Position numbers and translations under genes: made by a program. The notes below the pieces were generated by a model, which saw only the letters and a list, made by a program, of their open reading frames with translations, had not been told where the DNA came from and searched no databases. From NCBI RefSeq assembly GCF_046035435.1, contig NZ_JBFNFH010000003.1: 64,000 nucleotides of DNA, one strand, 5' to 3'. This document shows positions 34,585 through 43,137 of this stretch, piece after piece (position 1 is the stretch's first letter; each line of letters opens with the position of its first letter). Origin of the DNA: Helcococcus bovis (GTDB lineage: Bacteria > Bacillota > Clostridia > Tissierellales > Peptoniphilaceae).

Positions 34585-36305
34585 GTGTTTCCTCCAGTTC
34601 TAAATTCTTTTTTTTGTCGCCACCTTTCTTTGTTTCCTTTTCCTATTTTTCTTCTAGTTTCTATACTATGCTTAGGTCTTGGTCTTTTGATATTTTCATA
34701 GTGAGTGCTTGTTGTATTTCCATTTTTATAATGAAAGTTAAGGGTATTTTCTTTGATACTTAAATGTGAAAAAGCTTCAATCATTTTGTTACTATCAAAT
34801 CTATCAAGGTTTAGTTCTTTTGCAACTAGATTTTTAAGAACTTTCAAATCTATAGTTGAATTTTGGCACTCACTAGCAGGAGAACTGCAAAGAAAATAGA
34901 TTTTTTTATCTCCATTTTTGTATTTTCTAATTTGCCTTCTATAGTTTCTATTACATTTGTCACACTTTATGAAACTTGAAAACTCATTAAATCTTTCAAT
35001 TTTTCTTGAGAATTCAGGACTTTGTCTAAGCTTTGCATGTTTTAGCTTGACTTCATCTGTCCACCAATCTTTCTTTGCTGTTGATTTCCAGTTTGTTTTA
35101 ACCTTTTTACCATCATTAAAAGCAAATTCTAAAAGTCCTGGTTCTAAAACATTAATATCAGATACCTTTTCTAAGAAGATATTTTCATCAAATTCATCTA
35201 AATAAAGCATTTCACTACACTTATTTTTTAGGATGTATTCTGGCATGGAAGGATTAATGCATCCTTTTCTATGGCCTTCTTTTTGTCCTGCACACATCCA
35301 AACAGCATATTTTCTTCCTGCTTGGTTTCTTTGAGATCTTTGAAAGTTTCTCCCGCATGAGCAATGAATTTTACTGGTAAAGCATGAGGTGTTTATAGCC
35401 CAGTTTGCTAAAGCTCCAAGCTCTCTTCGCCTTTTCATTTCTTCTTGCACTTTTTCAAAAACTTCAAAGTCTATAATTTTAGGATGAGTATTTTCTGTCC
35501 AGTACATAGGAAGTTCTCCTTCGTTTTTGACTTCCTTTTTTGTTAAAAAGTCAGTGTAGGTTTTTTGAAATAGGGAATTGCCTGTGTATTTTTCTTGCCT
35601 TAATATGGACCTAACACTTGATGCACTAAGTGGTTTTCCAGAAAGACCTTTTATTCCTTTTTTCCTTAACTCTTTCTCTGTTGTTTCAGCAGACTTACCA
35701 TCAAGAAAGTTTTGAAAACATAGTTTAATAACTTCAGCTTCTTCAGGGACAAGATTAAATTTTTCTCCATCCCATCTATAGCCATAGAGCACATAAGAGT
35801 TTCCTATTCCTTTTTCAAAGTTTTTACGAATACCCCATTTCACGTTATTAGATATAGACCTAGATTCTTCCTGGGCAAAAGATGCGAGAATAGAAAGCAT
35901 TAACTCTCCATCACCTGAGAAGGTTTTAATATTTTCTTTTTCAAAATGAACCTCTATGCCTATATCTTTTAAGTGACGAACAATTTCAAGTAAGTCTACA
36001 GTGTTTCTAGCAAACCTGGATATTGACTTAGTGAGGATGAGATCAATCTTTCCATCCTCACAAGCTTTCAGCATCTTTTGAAATTCCTTTCTTTCTGTGG
36101 TTGCTCCACTCGTACCTGAATCAGCAAAAACTCCTGCAAACTCCCAGTCAGTATTTTTAGTTATTAGGTCGTTATAAAAACTTACTTGCTGAGATAAAGA
36201 ATTAAGGGTTCTACCTTTAGCAACTGATACTCTTGCATAGGCAGCGACTCTTTTTTTCTTTTTTAGTTTAGGTAGCTTTATATCTATTTTTTGTATTCTT
36301 TTCAT
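34581..36305 (-). CDS. large serine recombinase 2
   Basis: A 574-residue relative of the recombinase downstream. The catalytic domain starts KKRVAAYARVSVAKGR (active serine) with FADSGTSGATTERKEF and SRFARNTVDLLE. The middle Recombinase domain and a zinc-binding region (KIHCSCGRNFQRS, CAGQKEGHRKGC) are present, with a second CxxC ribbon near residues 455-500. I set the start at the ATG at 36305, which has GGGAGGA before it; an upstream in-frame start would add 17 residues with no ribosome site. Paired recombinases of this type occur in Firmicute prophages. Confidence 0.92.
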   Translation of the reverse strand: MKRIQKIDIKLPKLKKKKRVAAYARVSVAKGRTLNSLSQQVSFYNDLITKNTDWEFAGVFADSGTSGATTERKEFQKMLKACEDGKIDLILTKSISRFARNTVDLLEIVRHLKDIGIEVHFEKENIKTFSGDGELMLSILASFAQEESRSISNNVKWGIRKNFEKGIGNSYVLYGYRWDGEKFNLVPEEAEVIKLCFQNFLDGKSAETTEKELRKKGIKGLSGKPLSASSVRSILRQEKYTGNSLFQKTYTDFLTKKEVKNEGELPMYWTENTHPKIIDFEVFEKVQEEMKRRRELGALANWAINTSCFTSKIHCSCGRNFQRSQRNQAGRKYAVWMCAGQKEGHRKGCINPSMPEYILKNKCSEMLYLDEFDENIFLEKVSDINVLEPGLLEFAFNDGKKVKTNWKSTAKKDWWTDEVKLKHAKLRQSPEFSRKIERFNEFSSFIKCDKCNRNYRRQIRKYKNGDKKIYFLCSSPASECQNSTIDLKVLKNLVAKELNLDRFDSNKMIEAFSHLSIKENTLNFHYKNGNTTSTHYENIKRPRPKHSIETRRKIGKGNKERWRQKKEFRTGGNT

Positions 36306-36352
36306 AAGAATCCTCCCTTCACATACATATATCAATACTATTGGCCTTATAG

Positions 36353-36508
36353 TCAAGTAATATCGAGCATAAAAGGGATAATATAGGCTTTATATTTTGC
36401 TATGAGCTTTTCTGTGATTTTATTAAGTTCTTTTTTACTTATAATCTTTTCTTCTTTCAATTTCAGAAAGACTCGGTAGGAAGTATAAAATTTAAACTCA
36501 TTATTCAT
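36353..36508 (-). CDS. small protein, SHOCT-like, upstream of the recombinases
   Basis: A 51-residue frame starting MNNEFKFYTSYRVFLKLKEE. Its ATG overlaps the end of the zinc-finger gene upstream (ATGAATAATGAG), so it is translationally coupled. The KEEKIISKKELNKITEKL stretch resembles the short SHOCT motif seen in small proteins next to phage recombinases. Function unknown; a recombination directionality or accessory role is conceivable from position. Confidence 0.6.
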   Translation of the reverse strand: MNNEFKFYTSYRVFLKLKEEKIISKKELNKITEKLIAKYKAYIIPFMLDIT

Positions 36509-36854
36509 GATAAAACCTATCCTTTATATAACACTTATGTGAGCAATACTTCCTATTCTTATTGCCATAGGCATTAAAAGGTTTATGACAATAAGAACAA
36601 GTAAATGAGTAGTAAGCTTTGCGATTTACTTTATCCAAATTATTATTCCACCAGCTTTGCCTACATTTTGAAGAGCAAAACTTCTTTCCCTCATCAATCT
36701 CAGCTCCACAGTTAATACAGATTGTGTTTTTATTATCTTTAGTTTTAGTAATTCCATTACGTCTACAAAAACTTTTTACTGTATTTACTGAGATTATTAA
36801 TGCATCAGCTATCTCTTTATAGCTATATCCTTCTTGTCTTAGTTTTGTAATCAT
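36501..36854 (-). CDS. HTH and zinc-finger regulator of the element
   Basis: A 117-residue protein. Residues 3-36 form a helix-turn-helix like sigma region 4 or resolvase C-termini (SYKEIADALIISVNTVKSFC). Two cysteine clusters follow: CINCGAEIDEGKKFCSSKC and CSYCHKPF with a later CSHKC, both treble-clef or zinc-ribbon style. Proteins like this sit just ahead of recombinases in Firmicute phages and conjugative elements. Role inferred as a DNA-binding regulator of excision or of the recombinases. A copy of the TACTCA-N12-ATGTCCTGTA motif lies right upstream. Confidence 0.75.
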   Translation of the reverse strand: MITKLRQEGYSYKEIADALIISVNTVKSFCRRNGITKTKDNKNTICINCGAEIDEGKKFCSSKCRQSWWNNNLDKVNRKAYYSFTCSYCHKPFNAYGNKNRKYCSHKCYIKDRFYHE

Positions 36855-37157
36855 TTTTAGTACCTCCTATGAGGTACAGGACATTTTAAGGTGGCTTGAG
36901 TAATAGAATTAATAAAAAATGTTATAATAGATGTAAGTATTTAAATTTCGTAAAAAAATGTAAAAAGTATTTTTTGATGTAGTTTATTTCATACTAAAAT
37001 ATAAAATATTGTTTAATTGGTGATAAAAGATAAAGTTAGAGTTCGTAATTATTTACACGAGCCTGAATTTAGAAAATTAATAGTTCTAGTAAGATTTGAT
37101 AAACCAAAATATGAATGGTATTATACGATTTGCAAATAAGCATGGTGAAATGGAGGG
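36855..37157. other. divergent control region with a possible 39-aa frame
   Basis: This 303-base gap separates the minus-strand regulator from the forward methyltransferase. It holds motif copy A (36875-36902, minus) and a plus-strand extended -10 TGTTATAAT at 36920-36928. A possible small gene runs from a GTG at 37020 to a stop at 37137-37139, reading DKVRVRNYLHEPEF early on; it may be real or a remnant. Confidence 0.45.
36875..36902 (-). promoter_or_regulatory. motif copy A: TACTCA-N12-ATGTCCTGTA
   Basis: On the minus strand TACTCA is followed after 12 bases by ATGTCCTGTA, then CCT and ATAGGAGG. It lies just ahead of the HTH/zinc-finger gene. ATGTCCTGTACCTCATAG is itself a five-codon frame (MSCTS). 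Two more copies flank the end of the sigma-like gene. Confidence 0.7.
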
Positions 37158-38483
37158 ATGAAGATGGGGCAAATGTCACTTGAAGACTATTGGAACGAGG
37201 AGAAATACACACACCCTTCTCCCTATGACGGGATAATTCCAGACAAGAAAAGAGTGCTATCACTATTTAGCGGTGCTGGTGGAATGGATATTGGTTTCGA
37301 AGGTGATTTTTTGACATTAAAGAGATCTATCAACGAAACGATGCATCCTTCATGGATAAGAGAAGATTATGGAGAGTGGGTGAAAGTAGCTCCTACAAAT
37401 TTTGAGACTGTTTTTGCAAATGATATTAGACCTGATGCTAAAGCTGCATGGGTAGGGTATTTTGAGGATAGAAAAGATGATGCAAATAGTATTTATAGAT
37501 TAGAAAGCATTGTAGAATTAGTAAAAAAAGCAAAAAAAGGAGAAAAAATATTTCCAGAGGATATAAATATTGTAACTGGTGGTTTCCCATGTCAAGATTT
37601 TTCTGTAGCAGGAAATAGAAAAGGATTTAAATCAGATAAAAGCCATAGTGGAGGTAAATTGGATATAGATGAGCCTACTATTGAGAACAGAGGGCAACTA
37701 TATATATGGATGAGAGAAGTAATTAGCATTGTAGAACCTGAAGTGTTTATTGCGGAGAATGTTAAAGGATTAGTATCTCTTGAAGATGCAAAAGAGATAA
37801 TAGAACATGATTTTTCAAATGCGGGTTCAGGAGGCTATATTGTAGTTCCAGCGAAAGTTTTGCATGCAGCAGATTATGGAGTGCCTCAATCTCGTGAAAG
37901 AATAATCTTTTTCGGTTTTAAACGCTCGGCTCTAAAGCCAGAGGCTAAAGAAGCGTTAGAGAACTTTGATGAAGACTCAATTTTTAATCCATATCCAACA
38001 ATAACTCACTCATTCAATATAAAAAGTGAATACTTAAAAGCTTTCGTTAGAACTAAAGAAGCTTTAAATGGGTTAAAAGAGCCAAATGAATCTAAAGATT
38101 TATCTCAAACTAAGTATTCTAAAGCCAAGTATTTACCTAAAGGCCAAGGAAACATAGAGATAAAGCTGGATTCAATTGCGCCAACAATCAGAGCAGAGCA
38201 TCATGGTAATATCGAGTTTAGAAGGCTTAGTGCGGAAAATGGCGGAGTTAATAACGAAGAATTAGATTTTGGATTGGAGCAAAGAAGATTAACTGTAAGA
38301 GAATGCGCAAGATTACAAACTTTTCCAGATGAGTATCAATTCATTTTAGATAAAACAGATGATAATGTGGCACTAAGTGCAAGTAATGCTTATAAAATTA
38401 TTGGGAATGCAGTACCAGTTGTGTTGGCTTATAATATAGCTAAAACTCTTAGTGAAAAATGGGGGATTTATTTCAAAAACTAA
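37158..38483 (+). CDS. DNA (cytosine-5) methyltransferase of the defence island
   Basis: A 441-residue m5C methyltransferase. Motif I is VLSLFSGAGGMDIGF, motif IV is GGFPCQDFSVAGNRKG with the catalytic Cys, motif VI is ENVKGL, motif VIII is QSRERIIFFG, motif IX is RRLTVRECARLQTFP and motif X is YKIIGNAVPVVLAYNIA. The target-recognition region lies between VIII and IX. It converges on the Xre/nuclease-like genes and shares a bidirectional terminator with them, the layout of a type II restriction-modification locus. The recognition site is unknown. A lone phage protective methylase is the alternative. Confidence 0.93.
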   Translation: MKMGQMSLEDYWNEEKYTHPSPYDGIIPDKKRVLSLFSGAGGMDIGFEGDFLTLKRSINETMHPSWIREDYGEWVKVAPTNFETVFANDIRPDAKAAWVGYFEDRKDDANSIYRLESIVELVKKAKKGEKIFPEDINIVTGGFPCQDFSVAGNRKGFKSDKSHSGGKLDIDEPTIENRGQLYIWMREVISIVEPEVFIAENVKGLVSLEDAKEIIEHDFSNAGSGGYIVVPAKVLHAADYGVPQSRERIIFFGFKRSALKPEAKEALENFDEDSIFNPYPTITHSFNIKSEYLKAFVRTKEALNGLKEPNESKDLSQTKYSKAKYLPKGQGNIEIKLDSIAPTIRAEHHGNIEFRRLSAENGGVNNEELDFGLEQRRLTVRECARLQTFPDEYQFILDKTDDNVALSASNAYKIIGNAVPVVLAYNIAKTLSEKWGIYFKN

Positions 38484-38523
38484 AAACAAGTCCTTATAAA
38501 TTTTCATAAGGACTTGTTTTTAG
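38483..38523. terminator. bidirectional terminator between methyltransferase and nuclease-like gene
   Basis: AAAAACAAGTCCTTAT pairs with ATAAGGACTTGTTTTT around an eight-base loop; A and T runs on both sides let it work in both directions. It fits exactly between the methyltransferase stop and the original end of the minus-strand gene. Confidence 0.92.
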
Positions 38524-38526
38524 TTT

Positions 38527-39653
38527 TCAAAGTTCTTCATATATAGCTAATAAAGAATCATTTCTTCTATAATACAATTTAGCTTCGGGAGTTCCATTAA
38601 ACTGACCATGACTATAACGGCATTCATTTCGTAAGGTTAAAGTTTTATTGGTTTTATTATTTTTTATAGTAGTTATTATATTTGCTTGATCTTTAGGAAC
38701 AGAAGGTTTGATTGAATCGATAGTTACTTATCTCTAGAAGGTACTTTATAAATCTCTACGCCTCTGCTGGTAGTTTTTGCATAATAATATTCTTTCTCAT
38801 GGATTCTAAGAAATCTAGCAAGTGTTTCCTCGTATTTTAAATTATCCATTAAATATGAGGATAAATTTTGAGTTGCAATAAGAGCACATTCACGTTTAGT
38901 ATTATTATATTCGTCTTCTTTTGAAGCGACTTTGTTTATAAATTTAGAAAAGGCATGCTCACGTATTAGGCTAATAGTGTTTTTTTCAAAATCACTATAG
39001 TCACTATTCTTATCTAAAAATTTGTTTATAGATTTGGAACCATCTCTTAATGAATAATTGAAATGAACTTTATCACCATTTAATCTTATAGAAGTTTTGT
39101 ATCTTTGTGAATCGTCATAAGTCCAGATTTTATTTAAAACTAAATACTCAACAAGGATATTCCAAGTTGTATTAAACCATTCATTAAATTCTTGAGGTGA
39201 GAATTGTTTAAAAATATGGACATGTTTATAATTTGAGCCCGTAAAAAGATTGATCAATTTATAAAGTCCCATGTTTTCAAGGATAAAGCTATCTTCTTTT
39301 AAAGAAAACCCATATTTACCTATTAGGATATCTATAGGATCCTCTTTACTTGTGTCGCTACCTAGCCACATAATATTATCGCTTTTTTTGAAAATGAAAT
39401 GAGGGTGGTTAAATATAGCTACTCCTAGTTGATAGCCATTACTAATAATTTGTTTATTATCGTATGAAAAAGTTTCAAATTCTTGTATTCTCTGAGCTAA
39501 GTGTAAGTTATCATTAGAAATAACCTCTAATGCTTTAGAGTAAAAAAAGTTTCCATCATAAAGGTCCGATAACGAAAAATCTATATTGTTTTTAAGCATT
39601 CCAATAGTCAAAGCAACTGAAAGCTCTCGCAGATGTGTTTTTGTATTTGGCAT
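38527..39653 (-). pseudogene. nuclease-like protein of the defence operon, frame broken near its end
   Basis: The frame from the ATG at 39653 (AAGGAGG before it) runs 309 residues to a stop at 38724-38726. A different frame then continues without a start codon to 38527, reading TIDSIKPSVPKDQANI and ending LLAIYEEL, directly before the terminator. One inserted base near RDK would join them, so about 65 C-terminal residues seem lost. The middle has DPIDILI followed by GFSLKEDSFILENMG, in the style of a PD-(D/E)xK restriction nuclease core. I do not recognise the exact family. It may be the cognate restriction enzyme of the convergent methyltransferase, with activity reduced or lost. The 309-residue product could also still be functional. 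Confidence 0.55.
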
Positions 39654-39663
39654 ATAATCCTCC

Positions 39664-39891
39664 TTAATTTTTTGGATTGTCCATAATATATTTAGTTTCA
39701 ATAATATCTTCTAACTTAACATCGATAGTTTCACAGATTTTCAATAATGATCTAGTGTTTACATTTTCACCCTTACTTAATTTATTGAGAGTTGCAGAGC
39801 TTAAACCAGATTGCTTAATTAAGTCTGTTTTGCTCATGTTCTTATCAATTAATACTTTCCAAAGTTTGTTATAGTTTAATTCCAATTTCAA
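39664..39891 (-). CDS. Xre-family regulator (controller-like)
   Basis: A 75-residue single-domain helix-turn-helix protein: KNMSKTDLIKQSGLSSATLNKLSKGENVNTRSLLKICETIDVKLEDI without gaps is a Cro/CI fold. The start is TTG with GGAGG seven bases before it. Such small Xre proteins are often beside m5C methyltransferases and resemble the controller proteins of restriction systems. It lies 11 bases after the ABC-3C ATPase and 10 bases before the nuclease-like gene, so it is part of the same operon and may autoregulate it. It could also be the element's repressor, since no other is seen. Confidence 0.85.
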   Translation of the reverse strand: MKLELNYNKLWKVLIDKNMSKTDLIKQSGLSSATLNKLSKGENVNTRSLLKICETIDVKLEDIIETKYIMDNPKN

Positions 39892-39902
39892 AAATTAACC
39901 TC

Positions 39903-41714
39903 CTAGTCTGTCAAATCTTCAAGAAAACCATATCTACCATGTTCTTGACTTTTTGTAAATTCGATAGCGTTTAAGTCTTTTTGTTTCCAATTTATCTTTG
40001 GTAAATTTTTATTATTATCAATCAAAATAACTTGTCTATGCTTACCAGTTTCAATTAGGTATTTATAAAAAGATGACCTCATATTATCTAAATTTTCTTC
40101 TGTGGTCTTTTGCTCTTTTAGTGCCTCATCTAAACCTAGGAGAGGGGTGTCTACAATAAACAATGGGATAGGATAGGTTGCATTTCTATCAAGATAATCT
40201 AGCATTGATGAACTGACGATTGAGTTTAGATAGGCGCGGTAACCTTTACCTTGACTAGCTTTGAAGTCGCCATTTACAACAACATCAAATGTAGACTTGT
40301 CAAATCTTGCTGAGCTGAGATTAGGGAAGGAGCATTTTTCAAGATTAGATTTAACAATTTCACTCATATCACTAAAGAAGTCTTGAGGAAATCTATCTAA
40401 CGGTTTATACTTACTGTCTTCAATTTTTTCATCATCAAAGTCCGATAAATCGTTATTCCATTCATTGGCCATTTTTTGTAAAGTTTCTTTTTCAGTCTGT
40501 AAGTTAAAGAATGTGTTATAGTCTTTTATGGTAGCTTCTAACTCATTTATTGCAGGAGCTATTATTTTATTAATGTGTTCGCTGTTTTGGTCTATTTTTT
40601 CCTGATTATTTTCAATTCGATTAGCGAGAGAAGAATCCTCTTCTTTCAAAAAATGTAACGTATCATTTAAGTCTTTTAATTTTACTTGAATACTTTTTAG
40701 TTCAGTAGCAACACTTTCCAAATTTAATAAATTATATTCTTTTACCAGTTTGGAATCACAAAAAGGACATGATACTTCTTCTTCATGTTCGTGCATTGGA
40801 CCGTATCCCTCAATGATTAAAGTTAACCTATTCAAATCAATTTTATACTGGTCCATTAATTCTTTGAAGTTACGAATACTAACGCTATTCTCTTCTCTTT
40901 TTAGATACAAGAGGGTATTTTCTTTAGTAAGATTTCTATTATCCTGTGTAATCTTTGAGAGAGCGTCGTTGTTATAGTTTATTTGAGTTAAAGCATCATT
41001 TAATTTTTCTTCTGCTTCTTCTTTAGTTATGTCTTTCATAATCTCTGAGATTTCAGCTTCTTTCCTTGAGATTTCGCTGAGTTTATTATTTACGTATGAG
41101 CGAACAGCTTGGTTTTTAAGTTTTTTAGTCTCAGGAGATTCTTCTCTTTCTAAGACTGCTTGGTCTTTACCATTTATAAGAAATAAAAGAGAAGACCTAA
41201 ATGATGTTTTATTAAACTTTGGATTTAAAATAGAATCTTCTCGTATAATTTCTGACTCTTTCAAAAAGAACATGTGTGACAAACTCCTCCAAGTGAGGTT
41301 TTGTGTAGCAAAATTCTCATTTTTTATTACTTTTATTGGGAGGTCTTTTAGACCAAGCAAAGTAAGGAATATATCAGATAGATTCATCTTATTTTTAGAG
41401 TCAAGAGAATACACGCCATCCTCAATTTCAGGAATAGAACTTGAGATGTATAATTTGTTTTTGTTTTCCTCTAAATATCTTTTTATTTCAATTTTTCCTG
41501 AAGGGGAAGAAAGCTCCATAACCAAATAATCTTGATTAATTAGGCCATCAACATCTTTTGCACCAAAAAGGTAATCAATAGACTTCAAAATCATGGTTTT
41601 ACCTGTGTTTGAAGGACCATAAATTAGATTAAATCCATTACTAAAATCAACTTTCGATACTATTCCTTGTTTGCTTACACTTTTAATTGATTTTATATGA
41701 AAAGTATTTCTCAT
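39903..41714 (-). CDS. ABC-3C system ATPase (DUF3732, Rad50/SMC-like)
   Basis: A 603-residue ABC ATPase with a split nucleotide-binding domain. The N-terminal lobe has Walker A YGPSNTGKTMIL (about residues 32-43). Two long coiled-coil arms (about residues 200-430) flank a zinc-hook-like CPFC motif (EVSCPFCDSKL). The C-terminal lobe has the Walker B FIVDTPLLGLDE and an ILIDNN stretch. This is the DUF3732 ATPase of ABC three-component systems, predicted anti-phage or conflict systems with a sensor/effector and a middle component. It has no membrane part, so it is not a transporter. AAGGAG precedes the start, three bases after the middle component. Confidence 0.85.
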   Translation of the reverse strand: MRNTFHIKSIKSVSKQGIVSKVDFSNGFNLIYGPSNTGKTMILKSIDYLFGAKDVDGLINQDYLVMELSSPSGKIEIKRYLEENKNKLYISSSIPEIEDGVYSLDSKNKMNLSDIFLTLLGLKDLPIKVIKNENFATQNLTWRSLSHMFFLKESEIIREDSILNPKFNKTSFRSSLLFLINGKDQAVLEREESPETKKLKNQAVRSYVNNKLSEISRKEAEISEIMKDITKEEAEEKLNDALTQINYNNDALSKITQDNRNLTKENTLLYLKREENSVSIRNFKELMDQYKIDLNRLTLIIEGYGPMHEHEEEVSCPFCDSKLVKEYNLLNLESVATELKSIQVKLKDLNDTLHFLKEEDSSLANRIENNQEKIDQNSEHINKIIAPAINELEATIKDYNTFFNLQTEKETLQKMANEWNNDLSDFDDEKIEDSKYKPLDRFPQDFFSDMSEIVKSNLEKCSFPNLSSARFDKSTFDVVVNGDFKASQGKGYRAYLNSIVSSSMLDYLDRNATYPIPLFIVDTPLLGLDEALKEQKTTEENLDNMRSSFYKYLIETGKHRQVILIDNNKNLPKINWKQKDLNAIEFTKSQEHGRYGFLEDLTD

Positions 41715-41717
41715 GTT

Positions 41718-42161
41718 TTATAAACTCCTTTCTCGAGAGATACCGTTTATATATTTCAAAATCTCTGAATCAGAATACTCTTTAAAATGTTCTTGAGTTT
41801 CAATAGCAAGTTCTGTATAAATCATTGCATATTCAAGCTTTAGCGAATCAACCACTTGCTTTCCTGAATCCGTAATCTGAAATATGAAACCTTGATTTTC
41901 CGCTGAAACTGATGCGTAGCCTTTGGATACTAAAAGTTTCAGAGCTTTTTTCCCTAATTTTATTCGAGAAGCAAGCTCACTAAAGCGATATGGTTTTTGG
42001 CCATGTAAATCATAGTTCCCAAACTTAAAGGATTTAGAGTAAAGACTTAAATAATCTATACATGAAATATAGTCAGAGGTTCTTGCTTCCCTATTAAGAA
42101 CAAAAAGTTGAATAAGCATTCTAAGAGAAATTTCATAAACTGAATTAAATAGACTACTCAT
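41718..42161 (-). CDS. ABC-3C system middle component (MC2-like winged helix)
   Basis: A 147-residue protein resembling middle component 2 of ABC three-component systems. It has an N-terminal helical part (VYEISLRMLIQLFVLN, then CIDYLSLYSKSFKFG), a winged-helix core (YRFSELASRIKLGKKALKLL) and GFIFQITDSGKQVV. The true start is probably the ATG at 42161, six bases after GAGGAGG; an upstream TTG would add five residues. It overlaps the first component by eight bases. In this family the middle component is thought to link the effector to the ATPase; that role is predicted, not shown. Confidence 0.78.
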   Translation of the reverse strand: MSSLFNSVYEISLRMLIQLFVLNREARTSDYISCIDYLSLYSKSFKFGNYDLHGQKPYRFSELASRIKLGKKALKLLVSKGYASVSAENQGFIFQITDSGKQVVDSLKLEYAMIYTELAIETQEHFKEYSDSEILKYINGISRERSL

Positions 42162-43119
42162 CCTCATCCTCCTCAACCCAAACTAAGCGATTTTCATTAA
42201 CCAACATATGGCAAAAGCCACATTTTCTCTTAATAGTAATCATTCCTGGTATGTCATAAATTCGAGAAACATTAAATTGAAGTTGTGTAGCCTGTTCCAG
42301 AACAGACAGCAGCCTGTCATATCCATTATTATAATTTTTCCTACTAGTATTGATGACACCATCGTAGGTTTCATCTAAGAGTTTTTGGAATTCATCGGTA
42401 TCAGATGCAATGGTATCTCTTGAAAAGTTTTTTAAACTTTCAGCCTCATAAAAATTGACTCTTTGCTCTTGGAAATTTTCCTTGTACTTCTTTTTAAACT
42501 TTGACTTATCTTTAACATCAATATTGGTTTTTCCTGCTTCGTTATAGGCATCTATTAGAGCATGAATGTATTTCAACTTTAATTCGTAATCTGGAATCTC
42601 TTCAGCAGGAATCTCAGCAGTGGGTAAGTCCCATTTAGAGTTCCCTAAAATAATTTTCCCATCTTCTACTTTTATAGAATTAATAAAGTCTTCAACATTA
42701 GTCGGTTGAGGGCTTTTTTTCTTTGTGCTTGTTGCAGCTTTTCTTAAAATTGTGGTCAACAATTTTGAAATTTCAATGTGCATATTTGACCGAGTCAGAT
42801 TTGTCATATTGAATAGGTGAATAAAGTTTTCTAATACAAGCTGCGTTATTTCTTCTGTTGTGTCTTCTAAGTACTCAGCAAAAGACTCCTCATCGCCAGC
42901 TTTTAATAAGTCTCTAGCCAATGGTTTTGAAATTTCTGAAGTCCCATAAGCATAAGTTCTTAGTGTTGCAGGTTTCCTTTTTATATCTATATTAGGTACC
43001 TCATCACGATAGGGAGTATATTCTACGAATACTCTATTTACGAAACTTGGCATGCTTTCTTTTTCCTCTTTTAATGGCTCAATGCATTGGATGAATTTTG
43101 CAAATTCAGTGTCTCTCAA
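42154..43119 (-). CDS. ABC-3C system first component (effector/CTD-type)
   Basis: A 321-residue protein, first gene of the minus-strand operon. Its C-terminus has the cysteine/histidine-bearing segment KRKCGFCHMLVNENRLVWV and an acidic tail (EEDEDE), as I recall for the common C-terminal domain of ABC three-component first components. The central part is charged and helical, and I see no known nuclease or protease motif in the first 200 residues, so the effector activity is unidentified. I set the start at TTG 43119 because AAGGAGG lies seven bases ahead; the ATG at 43137 sits in front of that site. Confidence 0.72.
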   Translation of the reverse strand: MRDTEFAKFIQCIEPLKEEKESMPSFVNRVFVEYTPYRDEVPNIDIKRKPATLRTYAYGTSEISKPLARDLLKAGDEESFAEYLEDTTEEITQLVLENFIHLFNMTNLTRSNMHIEISKLLTTILRKAATSTKKKSPQPTNVEDFINSIKVEDGKIILGNSKWDLPTAEIPAEEIPDYELKLKYIHALIDAYNEAGKTNIDVKDKSKFKKKYKENFQEQRVNFYEAESLKNFSRDTIASDTDEFQKLLDETYDGVINTSRKNYNNGYDRLLSVLEQATQLQFNVSRIYDIPGMITIKRKCGFCHMLVNENRLVWVEEDEDE

Positions 43120-43137
43120 AAAATGACCTCCTTCCAT

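Noticed and set aside
33037..36305. Recombinases as a Tn3-type resolvase pair of a transposon
   Set aside because: They are large serine recombinases with zinc ribbons, and the adjoining genes are phage replication and packaging genes, so a phage integrase role is more likely.
41029..41529. 166-codon plus-strand frame opposite the ABC-3C ATPase
   Set aside because: No ribosome site and serine/phenylalanine-rich composition; it is the complement of the coiled-coil codons.
39903..41714. ABC ATPase as part of a transporter or as SbcC/RecN
   Set aside because: There is no membrane partner and no SbcD; the order with a winged-helix middle component and the DUF3732-like C-terminus fits ABC-3C better.
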